A stretch of DNA of 47,878 bases from assembly GCA_964574705.1 (NCBI GenBank), contig CAZNOO010000013.1:1-47878 (forward strand), read 5' to 3'. Shown here piece after piece: positions 36,687 to 44,906 of this stretch. A program made the translations under genes and the position numbers. This stretch comes from JAHIVB01 sp964574705. Lineage in GTDB: Bacteria; Bacillota_I; Bacilli_A; Izemoplasmatales; Hujiaoplasmataceae. The notes beneath the pieces were generated by a model. That model saw nothing but the letters and a program-made list of their open reading frames with translations. It made no database searches and had not been told where the DNA came from. Every line of letters starts with the position of its first letter. Within the stretch, counting starts at the first letter, position 1.

Positions 36687-37322
36687 TTGAGTCAGATTCC
36701 GATGAATGTCATGCAGACAAAAATGATAGAAGAACAGTTGATTGCGAGAGGCGTAACCAACCGCGAAGTGATTCGTGCGTTTTTCCATGTGCCACGACAT
36801 TTGTTTGTAAGAGAGCAGGATCAGTTCTATGCCTATGATGACTGTCCTCTTCCCATCGGTTTCCAACAAACCGTTTCTCAGCCTTATATCGTTGCGCTGA
36901 TGATTGAAGGGTTAAAACTAAAACCCACAGACCGTGTCCTTGAAATCGGAACCGGAAGCGGATATCAAACTGCGATTCTCGCGGCTCTTGCGAAGGAAGT
37001 TTTCACCGTAGAACGGATCCCTCAACTCTTGGAGCACGCCAAAGAAGTGCTGGCATATACCGGTGTTAAAAATGCGATTTTCAAACTTGGAAATGGATAT
37101 GAAGGTTGGAAAGACCACGCCCCGTATGACGCTATTATTGTTTCAGCCGCTACCAATGAAATTCCAACCAACCTATTGGAAGAATTAAAGGTCGGAGGAA
37201 ATATGGTCATTCCATCTGGAGGCTTATTTACACAAAAACTGCTTTTAATTCACAAAGCCGAAGATGACTATACTCAGAAAGTCTTATGTGATTGCCGGTT
37301 CGTTCCAATGATTCATGATTAA
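36687..37322 (+). CDS. pcm: Protein-L-isoaspartate O-methyltransferase
   Basis: 211 residues. This cytoplasmic SAM-dependent enzyme starts the repair of isoaspartyl residues in ageing proteins. VLEIGTGSGYQTAILAAL is the SAM-binding motif I, and the QTVSQPYIVALM segment before it is typical of PCMT. TTG start at 36687 after GAGGCGA. Monocistronic, between two terminators. Confidence 0.93.
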   Translation: MSQIPMNVMQTKMIEEQLIARGVTNREVIRAFFHVPRHLFVREQDQFYAYDDCPLPIGFQQTVSQPYIVALMIEGLKLKPTDRVLEIGTGSGYQTAILAALAKEVFTVERIPQLLEHAKEVLAYTGVKNAIFKLGNGYEGWKDHAPYDAIIVSAATNEIPTNLLEELKVGGNMVIPSGGLFTQKLLLIHKAEDDYTQKVLCDCRFVPMIHD

Positions 37323-37324
37323 AA

Positions 37325-37350
37325 AAATTCCTGATTTTTCTCAGGAATTT
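37325..37350. terminator. Bidirectional terminator between pcm and the XRE gene
   Basis: AAATTCCTGA pairs with TCAGGAATTT across a 6-nt loop. A-rich and T-rich flanks let it serve pcm on the plus strand and the convergent regulator gene on the minus strand. Confidence 0.85.
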
Positions 37351-37553
37351 TATTTTATCTGAAACAGATATTCGAAGTTGCAGTCATTAAATTCATTTAG
37401 GATAAATTCGATCTCTTTCAAGTTGAATTCATGAAGCCCGTTTAATTTTCGCTCCAACTGCTTTTTCGAAAGATTCATTTTCGTTGAAAGTTCCAATACA
37501 GAAAGATGTCTTCTTACCATTTCGGCTTTTAGATTGGCATATACCAAGTTCAT
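37350..37553 (-). CDS. Small XRE/Cro-like DNA-binding protein
   Basis: 67 residues, almost entirely a lambda-repressor-like helix-turn-helix fold (VLELSTKMNLSKKQLERKLN). The longer open frame upstream runs through the promoter and operator copies and is not coding. ATG 37553 follows GGAAG by 7 nt; TTG 37547, 5 nt after AAGGTGA, is an alternative. It is divergent from a second small XRE regulator, and the shared operator motifs suggest auto- and cross-regulation like a phage-type switch, though no phage genes are present. Confidence 0.65.
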   Translation of the reverse strand: MNLVYANLKAEMVRRHLSVLELSTKMNLSKKQLERKLNGLHEFNLKEIEFILNEFNDCNFEYLFQIK

Positions 37554-37565
37554 CACCTTACTTCC

Positions 37566-37668
37566 AATATACGCATACGCGTATTGATAAATCTTATAAT
37601 ATATGCATACGCGTATATTGTCAATCCATTCACTCAATTTCACCTTTTCAATGATTGCGTATGCATAT
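37566..37668. repeat. Three operator-like GCATACGC sites in the divergent XRE region
   Basis: The 8-mer GCATACGC occurs at 37573-37580 and 37605-37612, and inverted (GCGTATGC) at 37657-37664. Flanks are also alike (ATAC/ATAT before; GTAT after the first two). The first two contain the perfect palindrome ATACGCGTAT. The second lies exactly between the -35 and -10 boxes of the minus-strand promoter. Confidence 0.7.
37596..37624 (-). promoter_or_regulatory. Promoter of the minus-strand XRE gene
   Basis: On the minus strand, TTGACA (37624-37619), 17-bp spacer filled by operator copy two, then TATTAT (37601-37596). Occupied operator would stop initiation. Confidence 0.65.
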
Positions 37669-37683
37669 TTCATTTGATAGAAT
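37655..37683 (+). promoter_or_regulatory. Possible promoter of the plus-strand XRE gene
   Basis: TTGCGT (37655-37660), 17-bp spacer, TAGAAT (37678-37683) with an extended TGA before it. The -35 overlaps operator copy three. The start of transcription would leave a leader of only about 12 nt, so this call is tentative. Confidence 0.45.
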
Positions 37684-37702
37684 AAGGTTGGAGTTGAGAA
37701 CT

Positions 37703-38080
37703 ATGACCTTTTATGACCGTATCAATGAACAGATGAGTTTACAGAAAAAGACTAGGAAAAACATGTGCGAACAAACTGGGCTTTCTTATTCGACGATTGC
37801 AAGTCTGTTCAATCGAAAATCAAAAAATATAGGAATAGATACGATTCGTTTGATTGCAGAGTATCTTGATGTCTCAGTCGACTATCTTGTCACAGGAAAA
37901 ACAGCATTTCCTTCTTATGTAAGCGAAGCGGATGGCGCTCTATATCGCTCATCCGATAACGAAATGCTAAAAGAAATCGTACGCATCTTTGATGTAATCG
38001 ACATTCAAGGAAAAACACGGTTGTTGTCATCGGCGTATGAACTAGAGTCCAAAGAACTTTCCAAGAAACAAAAACTTTAA
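37703..38080 (+). CDS. XRE-family transcriptional regulator
   Basis: 125 residues. An N-terminal helix-turn-helix (about 5-65; MCEQTGLSYSTIASLFNRKS and IDTIRLIAEYLDVSVDYLV) is followed by a helical C-terminal part with no known ligand domain. ATG 37703 is preferred to the longer frame from 37655, which overlaps the promoter. A GGTTGGAG-like ribosome site lies upstream. Confidence 0.8.
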   Translation: MTFYDRINEQMSLQKKTRKNMCEQTGLSYSTIASLFNRKSKNIGIDTIRLIAEYLDVSVDYLVTGKTAFPSYVSEADGALYRSSDNEMLKEIVRIFDVIDIQGKTRLLSSAYELESKELSKKQKL

Positions 38081-38091
38081 TGATCCATGAC

Positions 38092-38130
38092 CGAGAAATG
38101 GTTGATTCACATCCATTTCTCGACTTTTTT
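38092..38130 (+). terminator. Terminator after the XRE regulator
   Basis: CGAGAAATGG (38092-38101) pairs with CCATTTCTCG (38113-38122), followed by ACTTTTTT. Confidence 0.92.
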
Positions 38131-38171
38131 CAATACTTCAAAAAATTTTCAAATATTCAGAAATTTTATAG

Positions 38172-38200
38172 TTGACACACCACGAACCGTAGTGTATAAT
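38172..38200 (+). promoter_or_regulatory. Consensus promoter of the str operon
   Basis: TTGACA, 17-bp spacer, TATAAT: a perfect sigma-A match, as expected for ribosomal protein genes. Confidence 0.92.
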
Positions 38201-38228
38201 AATAATGCTGTAAAAATAGTTGATTTTC

Positions 38229-38280
38229 AGGTTGCTCCGGCAACCTTATAAAAATGAGACAAGCGCACCTCCCGGGTGTG
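38229..38280 (+). promoter_or_regulatory. Structured rpsL leader
   Basis: A hairpin AGGTTGC-TCCG-GCAACCT (38229-38246) and a second GC-rich hairpin around CACC-tcccg-GGTG (38266-38278), just before the AAAGGAGG ribosome site at 38289-38296. Placement suggests translational feedback by a ribosomal protein, but I recognise no known r-protein motif. Confidence 0.45.
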
Positions 38281-38303
38281 TGGGTATGAAAGGAGGAAAA
38301 ATA

Positions 38304-38726
38304 ATGCCTACAATTAACCAATTAATCAAAAATGGACGTCATGACAAGATTAGAAAGTCAAAGGCACCACAATTAAACATTGGTTTTAACAGTTTGCAAA
38401 AGAAATACACCGATCTTTCCAGTCCGCAAAAACGTGGCGTTTGCGTTCGTGTAGCCACAATGACTCCGAAGAAACCAAACTCAGCGTTACGGAAATATGC
38501 ACGTGTTCGTTTATCGAACGGTGGAGAAGTAAATGCATATATTCCAGGAATTGGACACAAACTTCAAGAGCATAGCGTTGTTTTAATCCGTGGCGGCCGT
38601 GTTAAGGACCTACCGGGTGTTCGTTACCACATTATTCGTGGTACACTCGATACGACTGCTGTCGCTAATAGAATGCAAAGTCGTTCTAAATACGGAGCAA
38701 AGAGACCCGCTCCAGCAAAAAAATAA
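38304..38726 (+). CDS. rpsL: 30S ribosomal protein S12
   Basis: 140 residues. It starts MPTINQLIKNGR at ATG 38304, right after AAAGGAGG; an open frame extends 28 codons upstream through the leader but is not coding. TPKKPNSALRKYARVRLSNG and the loop around LPGVRYHIIRG are the conserved decoding-centre segments. Lys at the classic streptomycin-resistance site (TPKKPNS) is the wild-type residue. Confidence 0.98.
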   Translation: MPTINQLIKNGRHDKIRKSKAPQLNIGFNSLQKKYTDLSSPQKRGVCVRVATMTPKKPNSALRKYARVRLSNGGEVNAYIPGIGHKLQEHSVVLIRGGRVKDLPGVRYHIIRGTLDTTAVANRMQSRSKYGAKRPAPAKK

Positions 38727-38776
38727 AGTTCATATTTTAAAATCGAAACATATAATTTGAAAGGAGGAGCATCCTT

Positions 38777-39247
38777 ATGCCTCGTAAAGGGAAAGTTGCA
38801 AAGAGGGACGTATTACCAGATCCTATTTACAACTCAAAATTAGTTACAAAATTAATTAACAGTATTATGTTAGATGGTAAGAAAAACTTATCACAAACAA
38901 TTTTATACAAAGCTTTTGAAAGAGTTAGAGAAGCGACAGGCAAAGAGCCTATCGACGTATTCAACGATGCTTTAAACAACATTATGCCGGTTTTGGAAGT
39001 TCGCAGTCGCCGTATCGGTGGACAGAACTATCAAGTGCCTGGTGAAGTCAGAAATGACCGTAGAGTGACTCTCGGACTTCGTTGGTTGGTTCAATACTCT
39101 CGTTCCAGAAATGAAAAGACAATGGAAGAGAGATTGGCCAAAGAAATCATTGACGCTTCAAACGGAATCGGATCTTCTGTCAAGAAAAAAGAAGATATGC
39201 ACAGAATGGCAGAAGCTAATAAGGCTTTTGCACATTATAGATTTTAA
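38777..39247 (+). CDS. rpsG: 30S ribosomal protein S7
   Basis: 156 residues, normal length. MPRKGKVAKRDVLPDPIY start and GGQNYQVPGEV motif. It nucleates the 3' domain of 16S rRNA. Ribosome site AAAGGAGGAG at 38760-38769. Confidence 0.98.
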   Translation: MPRKGKVAKRDVLPDPIYNSKLVTKLINSIMLDGKKNLSQTILYKAFERVREATGKEPIDVFNDALNNIMPVLEVRSRRIGGQNYQVPGEVRNDRRVTLGLRWLVQYSRSRNEKTMEERLAKEIIDASNGIGSSVKKKEDMHRMAEANKAFAHYRF

Positions 39248-39264
39248 TTAGGAAGGAACCAGTT

Positions 39265-41337
39265 ATGGCACGTGAATATAGTTTAGATAAGACACGTAAT
39301 ATCGGGATCATGGCTCACATCGATGCCGGAAAAACCACGACAACTGAACGCGTACTGTACCATACCGGAAAAATCCATAAAATGGGTGAAACCCATGATG
39401 GCGCAAGTCAGATGGACTGGATGGAACAAGAGCAAGAACGTGGAATTACGATTACTGCCGCAGCAACTACCGCTTTCTGGAAAAATCATAGAGTAAACAT
39501 TATCGATACCCCAGGGCACGTGGATTTTACTGTTGAAGTATCGAGATCCTTACGTGTATTAGATGGTGCTGTAACAGTATTAGATGCTCAAGCAGGTGTT
39601 GAACCGCAAACAGAAACGGTTTGGCGTCAAGCAAATGAGTACCATGTTCCTCGCGTCGTATTTGCGAATAAGATGGACAAAACCGGTGCGGACTTTGAAG
39701 CAGCGGTAAAATCAATTCACAAACGTTTAGGCGCAAAAGCGGAAGCAATCCAATGGCCAATCGGCGCAGAGGATTTGTTTACCGGAATCATCGACTTAGT
39801 CGAGATGAAAGCATACAATTATGATGGCGGAGCTGATGAAATTGCTGTTGAATCGGCTATTCCAGCCAAATATAAAAAAATCGCTGAAGAAAAAAGAACG
39901 CTTCTAGTCGAAGCCGTTGCTGATTTCGATGAAGATTTAATGTTACTTTATTTGGATGGAGAAGACATTTCTCCAGCCGTACTCAAGAAAGCAGTCAGAA
40001 AAGCAACATTGACCGTCGAATTTTTCCCGGTCATCTGCGGATCCGCTTTCAAAAATAAAGGCGTCAAGCTCATGCTTGATTGCGTCATCGCTTATTTACC
40101 TTCTCCAATAGAAGTACCTCAAATGGTCGGGTTCAACAAATTTGATGAAGAAGTTGTCGTCGTTCACGATGACAAAAGAGAATTCGTTGCTCTGGCATTT
40201 AAGGTAATGACAGATCCATTCGTTGGCCGTCTCACATTCTTTAGAGTGTATTCCGGTGTAGCGTCAAAAGGATCTTATATCATGAACTCTTCGAAGAACA
40301 AAAAAGAAAGACTTGGTCGCTTGCTACAAATGCATGCGAACCATCGTACCGAAATCGATGAAGTTTATTCAGGAGATATCGCCGCTGCCGTTGGTCTGAA
40401 AGACACAACGACTGGAGATACATTATGTTCTGAAAAAACGCACATTGTTTTGGAATCGATGATATTCCCAGAACCTGTAATCTCCGTTGCGATTGAACCA
40501 AAAACGAAGAATGACCAGGATAAAATGGGTGTTGCTCTTTCCAAACTTGCAGAAGAAGATCCAACCTTCCGTACCTATACGGACGAAGAAACCGGACAAA
40601 CGATTATTTCTGGAATGGGCGAGCTCCATTTGGAAATCATTGTAGACCGGATGAAACGTGAATTCAAGGTTGAAGCTACTGTAGGTAACCCTCAAGTATC
40701 TTATAGAGAAACCATTAAACAAGAAGCAAATTGCGAAGGAAAATTCATTCGTCAATCCGGTGGCCGTGGACAATATGGTCACGTATGGATCAAGTTTGAA
40801 CCGAATCCAGGAAAAGGATACGAATTCGTCGACAAAGTCGTCGGAGGCGTGGTCCCAAGAGAATACATCAATGTTATCGACAAAGGAATTCAAGAAGCTC
40901 TTCCAGGTGGAATCCTCGCTGGATACCCGATACTTGACATCAAAGCGACGTTATATGATGGATCTTATCATGAGGTCGACTCTTCTGAAATGGCCTTCAA
41001 AATTGCTGCTTCAATGGCACTAAAAACCGCTAAAACAAAATGTAATCCTGCACTTTTAGAACCGATTATGACCGTAGATGTTGTGACTCCAGATGATTAC
41101 TTAGGTAATGTCATCGGAGACTTGACATCCAGACGCGGAAGAATCGAAGGACAAGAGGCTGTTGGGAATGCTCAAAAGATTTCTTCAAAAGTTCCACTAT
41201 CTCAAATGTTCGGATATGCAACAGCACTTCGTTCGAACACACAGGGTAGAGCGACATCAACAATGCAATTTTCGCACTATGAAGAGTGCCCGAAATCCAT
41301 TTCCGAGGAAATCGTTAAAAGGCGCAATAATTTGTAA
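39265..41337 (+). CDS. fusA: Elongation factor G
   Basis: 690 residues, full length. GTPase motifs AHIDAGKTTTTER (G1), RGITITAAAT (G2), DTPGHVD (G3) and NKMDKTGA (G4). Catalyses translocation. Follows rpsG by 17 bp. Confidence 0.98.
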   Translation: MAREYSLDKTRNIGIMAHIDAGKTTTTERVLYHTGKIHKMGETHDGASQMDWMEQEQERGITITAAATTAFWKNHRVNIIDTPGHVDFTVEVSRSLRVLDGAVTVLDAQAGVEPQTETVWRQANEYHVPRVVFANKMDKTGADFEAAVKSIHKRLGAKAEAIQWPIGAEDLFTGIIDLVEMKAYNYDGGADEIAVESAIPAKYKKIAEEKRTLLVEAVADFDEDLMLLYLDGEDISPAVLKKAVRKATLTVEFFPVICGSAFKNKGVKLMLDCVIAYLPSPIEVPQMVGFNKFDEEVVVVHDDKREFVALAFKVMTDPFVGRLTFFRVYSGVASKGSYIMNSSKNKKERLGRLLQMHANHRTEIDEVYSGDIAAAVGLKDTTTGDTLCSEKTHIVLESMIFPEPVISVAIEPKTKNDQDKMGVALSKLAEEDPTFRTYTDEETGQTIISGMGELHLEIIVDRMKREFKVEATVGNPQVSYRETIKQEANCEGKFIRQSGGRGQYGHVWIKFEPNPGKGYEFVDKVVGGVVPREYINVIDKGIQEALPGGILAGYPILDIKATLYDGSYHEVDSSEMAFKIAASMALKTAKTKCNPALLEPIMTVDVVTPDDYLGNVIGDLTSRRGRIEGQEAVGNAQKISSKVPLSQMFGYATALRSNTQGRATSTMQFSHYEECPKSISEEIVKRRNNL

Positions 41338-41358
41338 TCCGCTTGGATAACTTAACTA

Positions 41359-41387
41359 TTGCAAAAAATATCACTTTGTTATACAAT
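41359..41387 (+). promoter_or_regulatory. Internal promoter before tuf
   Basis: TTGCAA (41359-41364), 17-bp spacer, TACAAT (41382-41387) in the 108-bp fusA-tuf gap; would give extra EF-Tu message. Confidence 0.6.
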
Positions 41388-41445
41388 AATATCGATAAAC
41401 AATTCCGCAAAAATGCGAATATTAAGAAAAAAGGAGAATATAACA

Positions 41446-42630
41446 ATGGCTAAAGCTAAATTTGAACGTACGAAACCACATGTTAATATCGGAACCATCG
41501 GTCACGTTGACCATGGAAAAACGACTTTAACTGCTGCTATCACTACAGTTCTTGCTCAACAAGGTTTTGCTAAAGTAACAGACTATGCATCAATTGACTC
41601 CGCACCGGAAGAAAAAGCAAGAGGAATCACTATTAATACTGCTCACATCGAATACGAAACTGCTAACCGTCACTACGCACACGTAGACTGCCCAGGACAT
41701 GCCGACTATGTCAAGAACATGATCACAGGTGCAGCACAAATGGACGGCGCTATCTTAGTTGTATCTGCAGCTGACGGCGCTATGCCTCAAACGAGAGAGC
41801 ACATCTTACTTGCTGGTCAAGTTGGTGTTCCAAAAATGGTTGTATACTTAAACAAAGCAGACATGGTTGACGATCCAGAATTAATCGAACTCGTTGAAAT
41901 GGAAATCCGCGAATTACTAGACGAATACAACTTCCCAGGAGACGAAACTCCAATCATTGTAGGATCCGCACTAAAAGCATTGGAAGGCGACGCAACTGCT
42001 CAACAATCCATTCGTGATTTGATGAAAGCTGTCGACGAATACATTCCTCTTCCTGAAAGACCAACCGACAAACCATTCTTAATGCCAGTCGAAGACGTCT
42101 TCACAATTACAGGACGTGGAACCGTTGTTACTGGTAGAGTTGACCGTGGAACAATTAAAGTTGGAGAGACTATCGAAATCATCGGTATCCGCCCAACAAA
42201 ATCTGCAGTTGTTACCGGCGTTGAAATGTTCCGTAAATTACTTGACTTTGCTCAAGCAGGAGACAACGTAGGTTTATTGCTTCGTGGAATCAGCCGTGAT
42301 GAAGTTCAACGTGGACAAGTCATCGCTAAACCGAAGTCAGTTACACCACATTTCAAGTTTACGGCTCAAGTGTACGTATTGAGTAAAGAAGAAGGCGGAC
42401 GTCACACTCCATTCTTCTCAAACTATCGTCCACAATTCTATTTCCGTACAACTGACATTACAGGCGTTATCATGTTACCAGAAGGCGTAGAAATGGTTAT
42501 GCCTGGAGATAACATCGAAATGTCCGTAGAATTGATTCACCCAATCGCACTTGAACAAGGAACTAAGTTCTCCATCCGTGAAGGTGGACATACTGTAGGT
42601 GCTGGTTCAGTCGTTACAATCATCGAATAG
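41446..42630 (+). CDS. tuf: Elongation factor Tu
   Basis: 394 residues from ATG 41446 (MAKAKFERTKPHVNIGTIGHVDHGKTT; only partly quoted family signature GHVDHGKT), after AAAAAGGAG. DCPGHADY and NKADMVDD are G3 and G4. An in-frame ATG at 41359 lies at the promoter and is rejected as start. Confidence 0.98.
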   Translation: MAKAKFERTKPHVNIGTIGHVDHGKTTLTAAITTVLAQQGFAKVTDYASIDSAPEEKARGITINTAHIEYETANRHYAHVDCPGHADYVKNMITGAAQMDGAILVVSAADGAMPQTREHILLAGQVGVPKMVVYLNKADMVDDPELIELVEMEIRELLDEYNFPGDETPIIVGSALKALEGDATAQQSIRDLMKAVDEYIPLPERPTDKPFLMPVEDVFTITGRGTVVTGRVDRGTIKVGETIEIIGIRPTKSAVVTGVEMFRKLLDFAQAGDNVGLLLRGISRDEVQRGQVIAKPKSVTPHFKFTAQVYVLSKEEGGRHTPFFSNYRPQFYFRTTDITGVIMLPEGVEMVMPGDNIEMSVELIHPIALEQGTKFSIREGGHTVGAGSVVTIIE

Positions 42631-42640
42631 TAAAATAATT

Positions 42641-42667
42641 AGGGATGCAATTGCATCCCTTTTGTTT
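42641..42667 (+). terminator. str operon terminator
   Basis: A perfect 20-bp palindrome (42641-42660; arms AGGGATGCAA/TTGCATCCCT) followed by TTTGTTTT. Confidence 0.9.
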
Positions 42668-42705
42668 TGCCAATATCTCAATTATTCACAAAGGAGGTGA
42701 CACTT

Positions 42706-42867
42706 ATGTCAAAAGGCGGAGCGAGTGGACACACACATTCTCAAAGTCAACGAGACGATTACGCAAATCAGAATAATCCAAACAATCAAGCATATCAGGA
42801 TAACAATGATAATCACGCAAATCAAAACAACCCTAACAACGATGAATACAAAGGTGAGCCCAAATAG
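42706..42867 (+). CDS. Small Asn-rich protein of unknown function
   Basis: 53 residues, very hydrophilic, no Cys. Two near-copies of the motif [YH]ANQNNPNN separated by 18 residues. The N-terminus SKGGASGHTHSQSQR resembles small Asn-rich bacterial proteins that I recall as uncharacterised. ATG 42706 follows a perfect AAAGGAGGTGA site, so it should be well translated. No promoter is obvious; it may depend on read-through from tuf. Probably disordered. Confidence 0.75.
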   Translation: MSKGGASGHTHSQSQRDDYANQNNPNNQAYQDNNDNHANQNNPNNDEYKGEPK

Positions 42868-42886
42868 ACTACAAAAATACAAAAAA

Positions 42887-42910
42887 AGGATGCCTAATCT
42901 AGGGCATCCT
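42887..42910. terminator. Bidirectional terminator
   Basis: AGGATGCC pairs with GGCATCCT over an 8-nt loop, with seven As before and a T-rich stretch after. It serves the small Asn-rich gene and the convergent acetyltransferase, whose stop codon lies in the hairpin. Confidence 0.88.
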
Positions 42911-43766
42911 CATTTTTATTTTCTGTTTCGTCTATTTTTTCCTTTGTGATAGAATGCTCTTCCAAATTTTCAATTAGGCTTCTGTGATCTCTAAACCACT
43001 GACTAGCAAAGTCAACAACAGGTCTGACATCAAATAGAATTGAATCTGCATTACCTATCTTCACTTTGGTTACAAGCTCTTCTTTTTCTAAAGCTTTTCC
43101 AAGTTTCTTGAAATCTGTGTTATCGTATGCAAAGTCTTCAAACTCGACCCATTTTCCATTTAATTTTGTTCCTTGATGTTCCATTTTGCATTTTTCGCTT
43201 AAGACTTCAGATAGATGGAAAATTGTTGCGCTATCGTAACTAACACCAAGAAGAAGTACTTTTGCATTTAGAACATATAGTTTTCCAAGCGGAGAAGACA
43301 TGTCGAAACTTGGTGTAAGATTATGTTTTTTGGTAATGAATCTGGCTTGTTTTCCCTTGGCGATAAAAGAACTCATCGGATGAGGACTTCTTTTGACACC
43401 TTTGTAATGACGGAAACATTCGACGACTCTTCCCATTCCCCTGGTTGAAAATGTTCTTTTGTCATAAGAGGGCGTGTGTTCCCGAATGATTTCAAACCAT
43501 TCTTCCGGGACGGGAGGGTTGACCCAAAGTGCGGGATCTGAATTGTCTCCGGTCTGTGCAGCCATGACAAGTGTTCCGTCCACTAATGCTTCTAAAAAAG
43601 CATCAACGACGGTCATCTCTTTTCCAACTACGAATCCCATGCTGGAAAGCGAGGAGTGAAGTAATAATGTATCTGTTTCCAATATGCCTGCTTGAAACAA
43701 GTCATAAGTGATTCTTTGTTTTGTAATAGGTTCTTTTGTTTTCTCAATTACTTTTAGTTCGCTCAT
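42894..43766 (-). CDS. AAC(3)-family aminoglycoside N-acetyltransferase-like protein
   Basis: 290 residues, Antibiotic_NAT family (like B. subtilis YokD). LLLHSSLSSMGFV near the N-terminus, TFSTRGMGRVVECFR, and SPHPMSSFIAKG (acetyl-CoA/aminoglycoside site) are diagnostic. Chromosomal members often give no strong resistance, and the natural substrate may differ. ATG 43766 follows AAGAGGTGG; the promoter TTGTTA-N18-TATAAT lies at 43822-43793 on the minus strand. Codon use matches the neighbours and no transposon flanks it, so recent transfer is not supported. The acidic C-terminal tail (about 270-290) may be dispensable. Confidence 0.9.
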   Translation of the reverse strand: MSELKVIEKTKEPITKQRITYDLFQAGILETDTLLLHSSLSSMGFVVGKEMTVVDAFLEALVDGTLVMAAQTGDNSDPALWVNPPVPEEWFEIIREHTPSYDKRTFSTRGMGRVVECFRHYKGVKRSPHPMSSFIAKGKQARFITKKHNLTPSFDMSSPLGKLYVLNAKVLLLGVSYDSATIFHLSEVLSEKCKMEHQGTKLNGKWVEFEDFAYDNTDFKKLGKALEKEELVTKVKIGNADSILFDVRPVVDFASQWFRDHRSLIENLEEHSITKEKIDETENKNEDALD

Positions 43767-43850
43767 AATCCACCTCTTTAATCTTTGAGTATATTATACT
43801 ATAAATTGTTTCATTTTAACAACACCCAGTTGCAATTCCTCATTCTAGTG

Positions 43851-43880
43851 GTGAATGAATAGCGTATATTATGATATAAT
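43851..43880 (+). promoter_or_regulatory. Promoter of the aldo/keto reductase-transketolase unit
   Basis: Extended -10 TGATATAAT (43872-43880); weak -35 GTGAAT (43851-43856), 18-bp spacing. Confidence 0.6.
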
Positions 43881-43909
43881 ATGAGTATGATTTTGAAGGA
43901 GTGATTGAA

Positions 43910-44905
43910 TTGTATATAGCAAATCCTGACAGATATCAGAACATGACTTATAACCGTGTTGGCAAGAGTGGAATTTTACTTCCTGTCATTTCTCTTGGAT
44001 TCTGGCATAATTTTGGAAATGAGAATGATTATGAATCTGTGAAAGAAATGGCTCTTTACGCTTTTGACCATGGAATCACGCATTTTGATTTGGCGAACAA
44101 CTATGGACTTCCGGACGGAAGCGCTGAAACCAATCTTGGAAGATTGTTGAAGGAAGAACTAGCGCCTTATAGAGACGAACTCTTTATTTCAACGAAAGCC
44201 GGATACTATATGTGGCCAGGTCCTTATGGCGATGGCGGGTCAAGGAAGTATTTACTTTCTAGTCTAGACCAATCTCTCAAAAGAATGGGTCTTCCTTATG
44301 TGGATCTATTCTATTCTCATCGATATGATTCTAATACACCTTTGGAAGAAACCATGATGGCACTCGTTGATGCAGTTAGGCAAGGTAAAGCGCTCTATGT
44401 AGGCCTTTCAAATTACCCTACTGAGCCTTTGAAAGAAGCCATTCGGATATTGAAATCCAATGGTGTTCAACCATTGCTATTCCAGCCGCATTACTCGATT
44501 CTAGACCAGTGGGTCAAAGATAATGGTTCCTTGGAAGTGTGTCGAAAGGAAGGGCTTGGTATTATTCCTTTCTCAATATTCAATCAAGGACTCCTAACAG
44601 GAAAGTATTTATTGGACATTCCTGACGGTTCCAGAATGGCTAGAAGCGATAATCCTTTTTTGACGAAAGATGCGTTGAAAGAAGACCTTCTAAAGAAGCT
44701 AAATAAAATTAACGATCTTGCGATAAGAGAAAATAGAACAATGACGGAGCTTGCTCTTCACTATATATTAACTGAACCCGGTGTATCGACTGCCTTAATA
44801 GGCGTGTCAAGATTATCTCAGTTACAAGAACTACTATCCTATACTAAAACAGAATTGATTACCGAAGAAATTCGAAAAGAGATTCATACATTGATTGGAG
44901 AATAA
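43910..44905 (+). CDS. Aldo/keto reductase, YghZ (L-glyceraldehyde 3-phosphate reductase) type
   Basis: 331 residues. NADPH-dependent barrel enzyme; the long FISTKAGYYMWPGPYGDGGS and SRKYLLSSLDQSLKRMG segments match the YghZ/AKR14 branch, which reduces L-glyceraldehyde 3-phosphate and methylglyoxal. Asp and Tyr (THFDLANNYG), Lys (STKAGY) and His (YSHRYD) form the tetrad. TTG 43910 is preferred, 5 nt after AAGGAGTGA; the GTG at 43901 has no space for a ribosome site. Its neighbour transketolase also handles glyceraldehyde 3-phosphate. Confidence 0.88.
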   Translation: MYIANPDRYQNMTYNRVGKSGILLPVISLGFWHNFGNENDYESVKEMALYAFDHGITHFDLANNYGLPDGSAETNLGRLLKEELAPYRDELFISTKAGYYMWPGPYGDGGSRKYLLSSLDQSLKRMGLPYVDLFYSHRYDSNTPLEETMMALVDAVRQGKALYVGLSNYPTEPLKEAIRILKSNGVQPLLFQPHYSILDQWVKDNGSLEVCRKEGLGIIPFSIFNQGLLTGKYLLDIPDGSRMARSDNPFLTKDALKEDLLKKLNKINDLAIRENRTMTELALHYILTEPGVSTALIGVSRLSQLQELLSYTKTELITEEIRKEIHTLIGE

Positions 44906-44906
44906 T

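Noticed and set aside
42894..43766. Recently acquired mobile resistance gene
   Set aside because: Codon use matches the neighbours, local terminator and promoter are ordinary, and no insertion sequence or integron features flank it.
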